64,000 bases of DNA, from the NCBI GenBank assembly GCA_903813345.2, contig CAIIXF020000012.1, forward strand, positions 13,872,932-13,936,931, given 5' to 3'. The translations under genes and the position numbers were made by a program. Shown in pieces: positions 35,966 through 48,979 of this stretch; within the stretch, counting starts at the first letter, position 1; the number at the start of each line of letters is the position of its first letter. Source of the stretch: Owenia fusiformis. Taxonomy: Eukaryota; Annelida; Polychaeta; Sabellida; Oweniidae. The notes beneath the pieces are model-generated. The model did not search any database. It was not told the DNA's origin and was given only the letters and a program-made list of their open reading frames with translations.

Positions 35966-37287
35966 GCTCATTTTCGGATTTTACCGCGTATTCGTTCCAT
36001 TAGGCAATTAAGTTAGAAAATTAACGAATTTAACGTATTTTTACGAAAAATAGCGCTAGTTTTATTATATCATGCAATTCTCAACTTTTAAAGGGCTTTT
36101 GTCGTTTAATAATGTAGATATTTTCGAAAGCTATCTTATTTTCAATGATACTTAATAGGAGACTGCAGATCGACATTAGCAGGAGGTGGTGTACTTTTGC
36201 CAGACAATCGAATTTAAAGATAATTATTATTTTGTTGAATCTAAAATAAGAGATACATGTAAGTCTAACTTGCTCCAACAACTAAAAGCATTCATTAGGT
36301 TCATTATTACGGCGTCACAATTATTACTAAAATACATTAACGTCGTGTTAAAAGACGATTCTGTTCTAATTCTGTTCAACTTAATCTGTGAAATAAAATA
36401 TTTCAGTGAACTGAAAAATGAAATATGCAAAATATATGCTCTGAAATTGCTCAGAATGCATCAAATGATGTTTGATTTTCGAAATTTTCTGGAACCATAG
36501 ACCCCACTATTTTGCGCTCGTTCGCTGGCTAACTCGACGCGGTTCACTTCACTCATAGCCATTATCAAGCACCCCTCCCCCAACATAAAATCATTTAAGA
36601 TAAGCTGTGATGCAAAAGGACTTCTCCGTTTAAGAGATAAAATCATACAATACATACACTTACATAAGGTGACGTTTAGTGTAAAGTGTTCGTAGGTTAC
36701 AAATATTTACTAGCTTTAGAAATCATATCTCCAGGGGGAGTAACTAGAAATGTTTTCCCTGAAGGGTACATACAGTATTAAAACCTCGTACCAGAAAGGT
36801 TTCTCTCAATAAACACAGTATGGCTAGATACTTCCTTGGTCACATTTGCACATCAAATCACAACTTGAAGGCATTAGGGGGAAGAGTTGCCAATATTAGA
36901 GATTTAAAATGTATACAGGGAATGGCCTTTCAGAGGGAGACAAGTGAAGCTAGATATCTGCTCAGGGAGATAAACTGATAGACTAATTACTAGACTAATA
37001 GTAGATTGATTCCTCCTTATAGTCTATAAAGGAGTACTACTGTACTTATAAGTGACTACACCATAAGATTTTTTTAAAGTTCACAAAAACACAAACTGAA
37101 ATAAATTAGATGATTGGGTAAAATGCATATTTTTATTTGTTCAAGTTTCACATTTCATTACAAATAACAATTCAATATTTGTACCAATTTCAAAACATTT
37201 AGTATTTTTATACAGTATAGCTAAAAGATATTCACTGAGATGTTAACCAAATATTGGCAAGATGAGAAAATCTAAATCCCTAATCTA
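35966..37287. other. No gene recognised
   Basis: AT-rich. Frames of up to about 104 codons (36186-36500, +) show no recognisable motif and overlap an equally long frame on the other strand, so I do not call them. Confidence 0.4.
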
Positions 37288-37808
37288 CAGGGTGGGCCAA
37301 AGAAAATTGGAACATCTTTTCCATTCATTGTAAATTTATTGTTAGTCATGTATTATCTTCAATACATGTACTTGTAGGAAATTGAAAACAATTTATTGTC
37401 AACACCTTGTGGAAATATGAATATACAAGCTTAAAACATTTAATCATTCAATGCAAGGGTTTCCTGAACATGTCCTCCACCCACCTGAACAATCAGCCTG
37501 AGCAGTTTTTGACATACATGGCTTAAATGATAGGTTTTGGTACATTTTGTGCCAGTTTTGAAAAAACTGAGGTCAGTTAAGCTAAATAACCCAAGGAGGG
37601 CATGTCTAGCTACTCCTAAAGATAACTACATATGTTTAATTGATGGACATTGTGTTGAGACTACATGTATTTCCAGCAGTGACGTCTCAAGCAGAGAAAA
37701 TTGGAAACTTTCCATGACCATTAACTGATTTTTTTGTGTAATATTAAAGAAAATATTAAAGAAAATTGAGTAAATAGAAAAATGGTCCAATTTTATTGGC
37801 CCACCCTG
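37288..37808. mobile_element. 521-bp TA-flanked MITE (Tc1/mariner type)
   Basis: The ends cagggtgggccaaagaaaat and the complement of attttattggcccaccctg are inverted, bordered by TA at 37286-37287 and 37809-37810. The interior has no usable transposase frame. Confidence 0.85.
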
Positions 37809-39599
37809 TAAAGTGATGAAATTATTAGAATACACTTTAATCTGGTCTTATACATGTATTGTTCTGATTGGATAGGAGGCTCAGTAAATACATTAATTGT
37901 GTTGAATATTTTGTATTGCCATACATGTAGCTCTGGTGAAAATAATATGGTGTCTCCTTTCGGAAATATTCTTTTTTAAAAAGCATATTTTTTGAAATCC
38001 ACCAAATATTTTTCTTACTATAAAATATGTAAGCTTTACTCAAAATATCTAAATTGAACAAGGTGCAAACTGTATAAGAGAACAATAGATTTTTCAAGAA
38101 AGGTCTGAACAGAATTTATCAGAATTACAGTTCCATGAAAAAAATAAATCAGATGATTTGCTTTCATAAGATATTGTGATATGGTTCATTCCATTGATAG
38201 TGAACATTGGTGTACTGGTGAAGTTCCAGCAATTTGATTTGTCCATAAAATAAAAATTGATTAATAAAAATGTATTTTTAAATTTTGCAGTGAATAACAG
38301 TCATGGTATACCATCATACAGGGCAATACAAATATCTAAAAACACTTAATGAACCATTACTTGCATCTGAATCTAATTCACAGAACACTACACAAAGGTT
38401 AAAGGAAAGGATTTGAATAAGACTTGAGAAAGTACATGTATTTGTGAGCTTGGCCCAAGTGCCCCATCCTCTCCCACCTCCATGTAGCCCTGATGCTATC
38501 CCAAATTGCGCACCTTTCATTTACTTTGAATTGAAAGCCCTCAATGACACATGCCCGAAAACTCCAGGCTAGTAAAAAAAAGCTGTACAGAAATAATTAA
38601 ACATGATGTTAGATGAATAGAACACCAGCAGAAAATAAAGTTATTGAAATTCCAATAAACAAACATTGAAAGGATCAAATTAAAATAATTGATTTGAATG
38701 TCAATCAATGACACTCCAATTGCTAAGATTCTTGAGCTAGAATATTTGGAATGTATAGTACAGGTATCCCCAAATTATAGGAGTCTCATTAAAAGACTTT
38801 ATATCCATTTTAAGACACTTTCATTACTTGAACTTCACATATTTGGTAAATTACAGTATTCCTTAAGAATGTGTCCATTGCTTAATAATCATTACAATTA
38901 TTACATTTGTCACTAGCATTAGCCTCCTAGTGCGAGGCAGTGTAGCCTCTTTTTCTTTGCATTTTAAAGGTTTCTGTACCATTCAGTTTTAAATTTGCCA
39001 TATATCCATCATTCAGCAGAAGCTATACTTGATTGTTTTGCAAGAATTCTATTTCTGTTGGCTTATGTAATACAAAACAATGTTTTTTTCACTTGGCCCT
39101 ACACCAGACTGGATTTATTGGCCATATATCCAGTACAGTATATTTGATGAATCAGCACTATGCTTGATTGTTCACCTGGTTCTACAGGTAGTTGTATAAT
39201 AATTAGTTTTCTTTGAGCTAGATCTGTTGATTCATATATTTGTAGGTTCATATGGTCCCATATTTCCTGGTTCAACTCTTTGCTGACTTGTATATTCTTT
39301 TGTTAATATGGCTCTGTACCTTATTAACTTTGCTGAAAATAAAAAGTTTCATATTAATGTTTGCAGATGAGATAAGTCAGATTTAACACTCTAGTAGCTG
39401 AGCCCATTTTCTTGCAAAATGTTTTTTAGTTGGAATTTGAGTTGATAAATGTTCGGTAGACATGTTCAAGTGTATCATGACAAGGGAGAATCAAGAAGAA
39501 GTCACTTCTATTTCATTTCTATTTTTAAAGTAGCCCCACATATGTAATTAACCTCTTTTTTAAATAGCTTTTCATTGTCAAAAACTTTTTCACCTCAAT
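37809..39599. other. No gene recognised
   Basis: AT-rich sequence with scattered short frames only. Confidence 0.4.
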
Positions 39600-39990
39600 T
39601 TGAAAATAATTTATTTAATTTTTCATAACAAAATTACAACATTATACAGACTTTTGACAACCCAGGGGATGAATAATGGCCCATAATTAATTTTACAATA
39701 TAAATGAACAATTGTGAGCATTCAAAGTGGTACATACATATTCTATACAATGGTATAATGCAATATAACAATACAATATAATAAAAATACAATAATGTGA
39801 GACAATAAAGAAATACAATAATATGTTATGCTTATTCTCTACTAAAAAGGTTAGTTTTTAAAATAGAGATTAGTGAATTCAATGGTTTATTTCTAAAATC
39901 CTCATAAATGGAATTCCATATATCCAAACCATGAACCTAATATAATTTATTGAAGACATTTCCAAATTCACACTTCAACTGATATTGTTT
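39600..39990 (-). mobile_element. LINE 3' fragment, minus strand
   Basis: Read on the minus strand, a decayed frame gives WNSIYEDFRNKPLNSLIS followed by LKTNLFSRE and then an AT-rich tail (gaaaaattaaataaatt). This matches the usual last residues of L2/CR1-type LINE proteins (LWNSLP... then LKxxLF). Left and right edges are approximate. Confidence 0.55.
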
Positions 39991-40067
39991 CCCAGTGTTC
40001 ATTAAATAAACAATTTGGGCATGGTTTCAGTTCATATATATAATATTTAGTAGAAATGATCATCTTA

Positions 40068-40206
40068 TGCCTGGGTCACATATGCTGCGATTCATCGGCC
40101 GGCGCCCGGCCGATTGAGCATTTTGTTCAAAACTGAATACATTTCTGAACAAAATACTCAATCGGCCGGGCGCCGTAGTGAAAATCGGAGCAAATGTGAC
40201 CAAGGC
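40068..40206. mobile_element. GC-rich hairpin MITE, ~139 bp
   Basis: The left arm (gcctgggtcacatatgctgc, then cggccggcgcccggccgatt) pairs with the complement of the right arm (aatcggccgggcgcc, then gcaaatgtgaccaaggca). The GC-rich stem stands out in an AT-rich background. A 35-bp direct duplication (catatttgtttgaaattccc) follows at 40350-40420. Confidence 0.8.
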
Positions 40207-40684
40207 ATTACTGTAAAACACCAAAGTGGTAAGAAATAGTTTTTATTATTTAATATAGTGATACCCCCATCAAATTCCAAAATGAAGGATTTTTTTAATA
40301 ATGATTTTTTAAATGTCGATGTGCAATGGCAGAGCTATATGACATTATCATATTTGTTTGAAATTCCCTGAGATTTGGGTCATATCATATTTGTTTGAAA
40401 TTCCCTGAGATTTGGGTCATTTGTGCTATACATTGGGAGCATTCTTTTTTTTAATCAGAAGTGCTCCCTAATTTTGTGTGCCCCGTCACATATTTTTGTA
40501 TCACTGTGCTTTATTAAACATTTTGAATGGTATTTCCGTCCATCTATGTTTAGCTTAGATTGTCTAATAAATCTTGAACACAAAATATATATGCAATGAT
40601 GGTAAGAAATATTTTTTTATGAATTTGTGATATAAAACGGATGCTTTATTTGTTATTTTAAAGTAAGTGCCCCCTAACCCTTCA

Positions 40685-42755
40685 TGGTTAACTATCTGTG
40701 AGGTTAACCTACCATCAGGACCTATATGATTGACTCTCAGGGAGAGAAACTACCCTTGGGACACTATCAGTGAGGTTGACCTACCCTCAGGACCTATATG
40801 ATTGACTCTCAAGGAGAGGAACTACCCTCAGGACCTTCATGGTTAACTATCAGTGAGGTTGACCTACCCTCCGGACCTATATGATTGACTCTCAGGGAGA
40901 GAAACTACCCTTGGGACACTATCATTGAGGTTGACCTACCCTCAGGACCTATATGATTGACTCTCAAAGAGAGGAACTACCCTCAGGACCTTTATGGTTA
41001 CTGTCAGTGAGGTTGACCTACCCCCAGGACCTATATGATTGACTCTTGGTGAGAGGAACTACCCTTGGGACCTTTATGGTTATTGTCAGTGAGGTTGACC
41101 TACCCATAGAACCTATATGATTGACTCTCAAGGAGAGGAACTACCCTCAGGACCTTCATGATTATTGTCAGTGAGGTTGACCTACCCTCAGGACATTCAT
41201 GGTTAACTATCAATGAGGTTGACCTACCCTCAGGACCTATATGATTGACTCTCAAGAAGAGGAACTACCCTCAGGACCTTCATGGTTATTGTCAGTGAGG
41301 TTGACCTACCCTCAGGACATTCATTGTTAACTATCAATGAGGTTGACCTACCCTCAGGACCTATATGATTGACTATCAAGAAGAGGAACTACCCTCAGGA
41401 CCTTCATTGTTATTGTCAGTGAGGTTGACCTACCCTCAGGGCATTCGTGGTTAACTATCAATGAGGTTGACCTACCCTGAGGACCTATATGACTGACTCT
41501 CAAGAAGAGGAACTACCTCAGGACCTTCATGGTTATTGTCAGTGAGGTTGACCTACCCTCAGGACCTTCATGGTTAACTATCAGTGAGGTTGACCTACCC
41601 TTAAGACCTATATGATTGACTCTCAGGGAGAGAAACTACCCTTGGGACATTATCAGTGAGGTTGACCTACCCTCAGGACCTAAATGATTGACTCTTTGGG
41701 AGAGAAACTACTATCTGGACCTTCATGGTTACTGTCAGTGAAGTTGACCTACCCTCAAGACCTATATGATTGACTCTTGGTGAGAGGAACTACCCTTGGG
41801 ACCTTTATGGTTATTTTCAGTGAGGTTGACCTACCCTCAGGACCTATATGATTGACTCTTGGTGAGAGGAACTACCCTTGGGACCTTTATGGTTATTTTC
41901 AGTGAAATTGACCTACCCATAGATCCTATATGATTGACTCTCAAGAAGAGGAACTACCCTCAGGATCTTCATGGTTATTGTCAGTGAGGTTGACCTACCC
42001 TCAGGACATCCATGGTTAACTATTAATGAAGTTGACCTACCCTCAGGACCTATATGATTGACTCTCAAGTAGAGGAACTACCCTCAGGCCCTTTATGGTT
42101 ACTGTCAGTGAGGTTGACCTACCCTCAGGACCTATATGATTGACTCTTGGTGAGAGGAACTACCCTTGGGACCTTTAAGGTATTGTCAGTGAAGTTGACC
42201 TACATTCGGGATATATAAGACTGAATCTCAAGGAGAGAAACTACCCTCAGGACCTTCATGGTTAACTATCAGTGAGGTTGACCTACCCTCAGGACCTATA
42301 TGATTGACTCTTGGAAGAAGGAATTACCCTTGGGACCTTTATGGTTATTGTCAGTGAGGTTGACCTACCCTCAAGACCTATATGATTGACTCTCAAGTAA
42401 AGGAACTACCCTCAGGACCTTCATGGTTAACTATCAGTGAGGTTGACCTACCCTCAAGACCTATATGATTGACTCTCAAGTAAAGGAACTACCCTCAGGA
42501 CCTTCATGGTTAACTATCAGTGAGGTTGACGTACCCTTAAGACCTATATGATTGACTCTCAGGGAGAGAAACTACCCTTGGGACATTATCAGTGAGGTTG
42601 ACCTACCCTCAGGACCTAAATGATTGACTCTTTGGGAGAGAAACTACTATCTGGACCTTCATGGTTACTGTCAGTGAAGTTGACCTACCCTCAAGACCTA
42701 TATGATTGACTCTTGGTGAGAGGAACTACCCTTGGGACCTTTATGGTTATTTTCA
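40685..42755. repeat. ~83-bp dimeric satellite, about 25 units
   Basis: The unit ggttgaccta-ccctcaggac-ctatatgatt-gactctcaag-gagaggaact-accctcagga-ccttcatggt-taactatcag-tga repeats across the block, with some short units lacking the middle part. Each unit consists of two related ~42-bp halves (both contain (a/c)ctaccctcaggacct), so it is a dimer of an older monomer. It ends at the LINE fragment at 42755. Confidence 0.92.
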
Positions 42756-43215
42756 GATTTGTTCATTTTTCTACCAGAAATTGCTTGCTCCACCCCCCCC
42801 CCCTCCGTCCCATTTTCACGATCACCGGGTGTGAACAAGTTCCAGTCATTAATAATTCTTTGACTGAAGGAGTTTTTCCTCATGTCAAGTCTAAGACATT
42901 GTTTATATAGTTTCTTTGGATGACCCCTGGTGGTGGATTAATTCTCAATAAAGAAAGAACTGGATTCAATTCTAACATAGGTTAGTCATTGAAAATTTTG
43001 TAAACTTCAATCATATCACCTCTCCTTCTTCTGTATTTCAGGGAGAATAAATTGAGTTTCTTAAGTCGTTCTGGATAACTCAAGTCTTTAATTGAATTAT
43101 CATGTTTAGTAGCTTTACATTGGACTCTCTCTATTTTGATACTGTCCAATACATATCTTGGATGCCATATGATATTTCCATATTCTATTAATGGTCTTAT
43201 AAGTGTTTATAGCAC
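42755..43215 (-). mobile_element. LINE C-terminal fragment, minus strand, decayed
   Basis: In transcript order the frames give LIRPLIEYGNIIWHP (with one frame break), then ERLKKLNLFSLKYRRRRGDM and IEVYKIFN, then TTRGHPKKLYKQCLRLDMRK and NSFSQRIINDWN. This is the well-known C-terminal block of CR1/L2-type LINE proteins (LKYRRxRGDMIxVYKI ... RxxFFSxRIINxWN). It separates the two satellite blocks. Confidence 0.82.
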
Positions 43216-43744
43216 TAAAATAATCATGGAACCTATTTTATGCATTGTAGTTCGTTATGAAGTGAGATACATTGATTACTGCTTCAAACACGTTTTGCAG
43301 AGAAACTTAGTTGAAATTTTGCCATAATCCATACAGAATATTCCATTATTTCCTCTTCTGGTGTCTGTAATTGCATTATATGCCATTTAAAATGTCAGTT
43401 AAGTTAAGTTATAGAAGAACAACATTATTATTGCCCATTTCATGATAACTTTAGCCTTTTAAAGGCATTGTCTCCAAATGACTTGAAAATGAGTAAAGAT
43501 TCAACTATTTGATGCAGACTTTACTACATTGTTTAGACTACATTACCGATACCTGTCATAATGGTAAAAGACACCCAATAATATTGTTACAGTTACAGGT
43601 TCAGCAAATTGTTTTGATAACTTGATATAAAGAAATCTGTCTTAATTAATATGTCAAGTTATAAAAATGGCCTGGTAGCACTTGACTGAGGATTATTTAC
43701 AGAAGAAATGGTACTCTTCAATGAGATACTCAAAATATCTTATT
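43216..43744. other. Between LINE fragment and second satellite, nothing recognised
   Basis: AT-rich sequence without a credible frame. Confidence 0.35.
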
Positions 43745-44440
43745 CACTATCAGTGAGGTTACCTACCTACAAGACCTACCTAATTCACTCTCAGTGATGT
43801 CCCTGAGATGACCTATAGGCAGACCTACATGTACCTTAGAATGTTTTAGTGAGGTGACCTATTCCAAAAACCTACATAATTCACTATCAGTGAGGTGAGC
43901 TTCCCAGAATATCTACCTGAGATAAAATATGTGTACCTCCAAGACCTAACTTATTCCCTATCAGTGAGGTGAGCTATCCAAAGAAATCTACATTGATCAC
44001 CAATAGTGAGGTGGGCTATTAAGAAGACCCACCATTTTTACTTTCAATGTGGTAAGCTATCTATAAAACATACCATATTCATTATCAGTGAGATGAGTTA
44101 CATTTACAAAATATACATCACCATATCAGTGAGCTGAGTTACCAAGAAAACCTACCTTAATCACCATCAGTGAGGTGAGTTACCAAGAAGGCTAACATTT
44201 TTCCCTATCAATTAGGTAAACTACCAACAAGATCTACCTTAGTCACTTTCAGTGAGGTGAGCTTCCAAGAAGGCCAATATTATTCACTACCAATGGGGTT
44301 AGCTACAAGAACCTACAAGAGCTTTCTTATTTACTATCAGTAAGGAGAGTTACCTACCAGTCCTATCATAGTCATTATCAGTGAGGGTAGCTACCTAAAA
44401 GACCTACCTTAATCACTATCTTTGAGGTGAACTACCTCCA
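43745..44440. repeat. Degenerate ~44-bp monomeric satellite
   Basis: Units of the type actatcagtgaggtgagcta followed by ccaagaagacctaccttatt repeat about 15 times with many substitutions. They share the tatcagtgaggt-acctac core with the dimeric satellite at 40685-42755, so this is likely the older, unhomogenised form. Confidence 0.85.
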
Positions 44441-44444
44441 AGAC

Positions 44445-44512
44445 CAGTAGCTCATATCTGTGGAGGTATGTGTTAGGGTCATCAATAACTTTGCTTGAGA
44501 ATCCAGGTCTAC
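44445..44512 (-). pseudogene. Decayed duplicate of the exon at 47336-47464
   Basis: Minus-strand sequence ctttgcag|gtagacctggattct is followed by aagcaaagttattgatgacc and ctaacacatacctccacaga. It aligns base for base with ctttgcag|gcatacctggattct and the following bases of the exon at 47464. A one-base deletion after the first codons shifts the frame, and the similarity ends where the degenerate satellite begins. Confidence 0.75.
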
Positions 44513-44519
44513 CTGCAAA

Positions 44520-46292
44520 GAAAAGTGCACCTAATATTCTAGTCTACAGAATACATTATTCCCTTTCAGTATTATGCAACATTATGTGGGTGACATTATT
44601 TGTTTGCTACCATTTGTTTCACCCTGGACAATTTCATTTACTGTTTTCATTTAGGTGACTATGTTTGTCCTAATTTCAAATTATGATGTAAATTGTAACA
44701 GAAATATTATATTGCACTCACTGGCTATAAAACACTACATCAATCCAAATTGTTTATTTATGAAGTACATTTGTATATCTTTTTCAAAAATCTGATATCT
44801 TATAATGCAAATATGGCCTCATAATGGAGGTATTGTCAATAATTAACATACCAATTACCTCATTTCAAAGGGCAACAAAGTGTCATAAGTATCACCATGG
44901 GCATGTGAACATTAAATGCTCATATGGGCAATTTCTATGGAAACTGAGTAATTTGTTTTAAATTTAGCTTTTTTAGGAAGACTTGGAGCATGATTTTTTT
45001 ACCAAGAAATATTAATTATTTTGCATTATTTTTAACTTAATAAACCACCCCCTGCATTGGCTAAATCAATAATTCTTTTTGCAGGTATTACGTTCAAAAC
45101 CAGTTCGGATCAAATACAAGGTTATTGAAAATGACACACACAAATGTCCTATACTCCGAAAGATCATTTTTCTATATTTTAACTTTTACATTGTTTAAAA
45201 CAAGACTTTTTAAAATATCCAGGATAGCCTTCATACTGATGAAAATATATGTTATTTCAAAGGACCAGGTTTAGTATGGAAAATGATTTTAGATGGTCAC
45301 ATCTTTCATTTTGAGTACTTTCCAGGAGTAATTTTAAATATGACATTTTCCTATTAACACAATATGTTATCTTTCAAGTAAATTCTCAAAGATAATAAAA
45401 AATATCAATCAAACCATTCCAAAAATTATGAATAGGGACCCCATGTCAACATTTCTTCACAAAATGTTGAACCTATCTACTCCAAAAAGTATCTTCTTTT
45501 CAAATGTTTATTGCAAGAAAAGATTATCAATCGAACAAGGGGTCTAAAACTTCTACAGAAATAAAATGGATTGAAAGGCTAGTTTTGGAGATATCAATTT
45601 TCAATGACCAAAATTATGCTGAAAACAATGGATAGCATGAGTTTTCCCTATAGAAAATAAGATTGGATTTGAGGTTTTCACTTTATCACATTTCAATCCC
45701 CATCCCCTTTTCAGAAGTTGTAAATACAGTTGCAAAGGAACTTCTGATCATAGATTTTTTACTTGTCCAAGGCTCAATGAGGGAAAGTGAACGTTTATGA
45801 TTGTACATGTATTAGAATAGACTACCACTTTATAATTATTTCAAGACATGTATTCCTGATAATGGTTTAAAATGGGTGCTGGGGGATGTGGCCTATGCCA
45901 TCTTGGGTCAACAATTAGGTAATATTCTAGATTCACTATATTATATTCAAATCATTCTATTAATGTCACATTGTGATATATCAATATAAACCGTATTCCA
46001 AAAAATTACTTTGAGACACTTTGAATCCAAAATAACTTCACCAATAGTTTATCAAAACCGTTTGATATGTGTTGTTAAGACATATAAATCATTTACATGT
46101 ATATATACAGGTCATTTTTTGATTCTAGTGAAACTAATGAATCTGATCAATTTCACAGTAGAGTAAAAATTTATATAAAGTATCATAGGGAATAACAAGC
46201 TATGCACTTATTCAGGTCTTTCTGCTAATAGTCAAGTTTCATAGGAGCTTTCTGTATAAATCTTTATTTAAATGGTTTATCAATGTCATTAC
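44520..46292. other. No gene recognised
   Basis: AT-rich, probably intronic to the proposed minus-strand gene. I saw no repeat boundaries or long frames. Confidence 0.35.
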
Positions 46293-46294
46293 TA

Positions 46295-47287
46295 CAGGGC
46301 GTATCAAAAAAACGCAACAAGTTGTTATCTCGTAAAATCACAAAACTAGTAATGACTACATCAATTTCATTTAATGTACCATAAAGCCATGTCTCTCCTC
46401 TTTGCAATGATATGTCATTCATTCACATGTGGTAATGGTTGGGTGAGAAATCCTTCCATTTGCACAGTGGGTCAAAATCTGCTCTGCGCCAAGTTTTAGA
46501 TATTGAAAAAATCAATGCAAGGGTTAAGTGCCAATGGAAGTTCCCCTGACTTTAATTGTTGTGACTTTTTCTTTTGGAGCTATCTCAGGAGCATCTGTGC
46601 TCATAATTCCTCCACCAGATATTGCAAAACCTCGAGAGAGATTTGCCCATGGGCTGCTTTTCTTTGCTTTAACCCACACATGATTCAGGGCTGAACCATG
46701 CATGATGTGGACAGATGAGCGCATCTTTATGTGCAAGGAAGTGGTGGCAATTTGGAGGGGTATAGGATGTATTCTTGCAAGAGTATGAGTATGAACACTT
46801 TACTGTCTATGCCATACCTGTCACACCTTCTTCCAATAGCCTCTATGCCCCTTGTACTGACTTTTGCAATGTTTTAAACTTGGGTCCGAGCTGAATTTTG
46901 CCCCACTTTGCAAAATTAATGATTATTCGGCCAGAGATGACTCCCTGTGAATAAATGATATTCCATTGCAAAGAGGAGCAATTTGACTTTTTGGTACATT
47001 GAATTAAAAGGATGCAGTCAGCATTGGTTTATGTTTTCGTTCAATATTGCATCAGGCTCCGTACACTGACTTTTGCAATGTTTATAACTTGACCCGAAGC
47101 TAATTTTGGCCCACTTTGCAAATGGAATGATTACTCGCCCAACCATGACCAAATATCAATGAATGATATATCATTGTAAAGAGGAGATACATGGCTTTAT
47201 GTTGCATTGAATGAAATCAATGCTGTTATCACTGGTTTTGTGCTTTTCCAAGATAACAATCTGTTGCGTTTTTTTTGATACGCACTG
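46295..47287. mobile_element. IS630/Tc1/mariner-type transposon with ~200-bp inverted repeats, rearranged
   Basis: The ends cagggcgtatcaaaaaaacg and the complement of the right end (cagtgcgtatcaaaaaaaac) are inverted for about 200 bp and bordered by TA (46293-46294 and 47288-47289). The interior keeps plus-strand transposase remnants: SPDFNCCDFFFWSYLRS near 46536, equivalent to the SPDLNPxDFFLWGYLK catalytic region, and MWTDERIF near 46702, equivalent to the xTDEKIF segment. Their order is reversed relative to a normal transposase, so the interior is scrambled. The right end is present twice (46853-47035 and 47065-47255). Confidence 0.85.
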
Positions 47288-47335
47288 TATGTTTGTCATA
47301 TATAAAAATTGCCCCCAGTAGTGAGGTTAACTCAC

Positions 47336-47464
47336 TTCAGTACACACTTGAAGGATCATGTGTATTGTAAGACCTGAAGAGAGATCACCAGAAATATCAG
47401 GACCATTTCTCTGGAGGAATGTGTTAGGGTCTTCAAGAACTTTGCCTGTAGAATCCAGGTATGC
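47336..47464 (-). CDS. Isolated coding exon of a proposed minus-strand gene
   Basis: A 129-nt exon, phase 0 to 0, with acceptor ctttgcag and donor gtgagt. It encodes AYLDSTGKVLEDPNTFLQ, then RNGPDISGDLSSGLTIHMIL and QVCTE. The GKVLEDPNTF ... GLTIHMIL spacing is reminiscent of the second half of a ubiquitin-like fold (GRxLxDxxTL ... GxTIHLVL), but this is a guess by eye. A decayed second copy at 44445-44512, aligned from the acceptor onward, supports this being a real duplicated exon. It could belong upstream of the gene at 25024-28698; a phase 0 to 2 exon would be needed to connect them. Confidence 0.55.
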
Positions 47465-48978
47465 CTGCAAAGGAATGGACAACATTTAGAGCACATCTTC
47501 AAAGTGTATCTACAGTTGAGCTTGTTATTTGGAACTTCTTGTCGAGTTGCTCCATGGTGCCTAGTTTTAATGTACTAAAAAAGTCAGAAATCATTCAGAT
47601 AAAAATGTTATGAAACATTATCTAAGCGATCTGTGGCAGTAGGTGAATATCTTTATTTATACTATGAATTACTATGAAATATGTATATACAGAGCATAAT
47701 TAAATTGTCAATCAATAAACTTTATAATTAATTGATTCAAATTCTTTAAGTTAAAGTAAGTAAGTAAAATGTATTCGGAGATCATAAAAATTACAAAGTG
47801 AGGGTGTTTATCAAATGCTGGATTTGGCCATATATGGTATTGAATAAATTGGTGATGAGCTAGATTCAAACATAATTGGTTTGTATAATAGAATTTTTAC
47901 ATTTTTTCCTTTTTAAAGTTTGAAGTCAACATATACGTAGATCCTTCAAGGAACAACAATATCATGTTGAATTGTACTTTAAGCAATATAATATTTGAGT
48001 TGTGCTGTGACCTTGAACTTATGTACCTGATTAACTTTCATCAGAATACAGTTCATAGAGATGCCAAATAAATGTTTATCTAGAGAAATGTGATAAGATA
48101 TATTGCAGGTTTTTGTGAAAACTTAGGTATACATTAGGTATTTTAATGAAATTGAATCTATTGGCCAATTGATAAATACTGTATAGCAATAATATCAGTC
48201 TTTTTTCTTCATCCTTGCATTTCCTCACCAACAATTTAAATGAGTAAAATACATAAACCAGTCATATCTGATATTTCTGCATTGTTTTAGTTATGTGGTA
48301 ATTTTGTTTTCTTGACATAACTTCTTAACATAAAATTATTTGAAGACAGTTTCTTAAGTTTTATATATAGCCATCTTGACATTAATGACATTAAAGAGAG
48401 AATCAGATCTAGCGAGCAGCCAAACAAAAAATTGTTTTAATTTTAGAATCTTCCTGGCTTATGTCATTCCTTTTCATGTCTATTTTCTGAAAATCCCCAA
48501 AGTGCACACTTTGTTTCAGGAAAACTAAAGATTTTTATAATAATGTACCATTTTTCTATAAGAATGGTTACCATTCTTATTATTTGGGAAAATTTAAACA
48601 TTTTTCACCCATTTTTGCACTTTAAATCCTCAATAACTTTACCAGTTTATAACATATCGTGAATCTTTTGGGAGATATTGTATTTGAGATTGTAAGGAAT
48701 AGATTGGTAGATCAATTTTACATATTGCTTGTAATTTTGTCACCCCCATAGATCTGATTCTGCCTTTAATTGACATTATTATATTATGTTCCTGAAATGA
48801 GAATCTGTATATCAAAGAATATGAAAGTGATAACTATATATGAAGTGTAGCATCCGTAATAGAGACAAAGTAAATAAATTGTCATGGGAAACATATATAC
48901 TGGAAAAAAATAAAAGATCTATACTGGTGCATGATACTATGTGATTACATACTGGGGTAAGTGTCATGGGTAAAATAT
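47465..48978. other. No gene recognised
   Basis: AT-rich, probably intronic. A short palindrome (aagaatggttaccattctta) is near 48560. Confidence 0.35.
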
Positions 48979-48979
48979 A

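Noticed and set aside
36186-36500. 104-codon plus-strand frame
   Set aside because: No motif, AT-rich composition, and an overlapping frame of similar length on the other strand.
40685-42755. CRISPR-like or coding tandem repeat
   Set aside because: Units are contiguous without spacers and no frame stays open across them.
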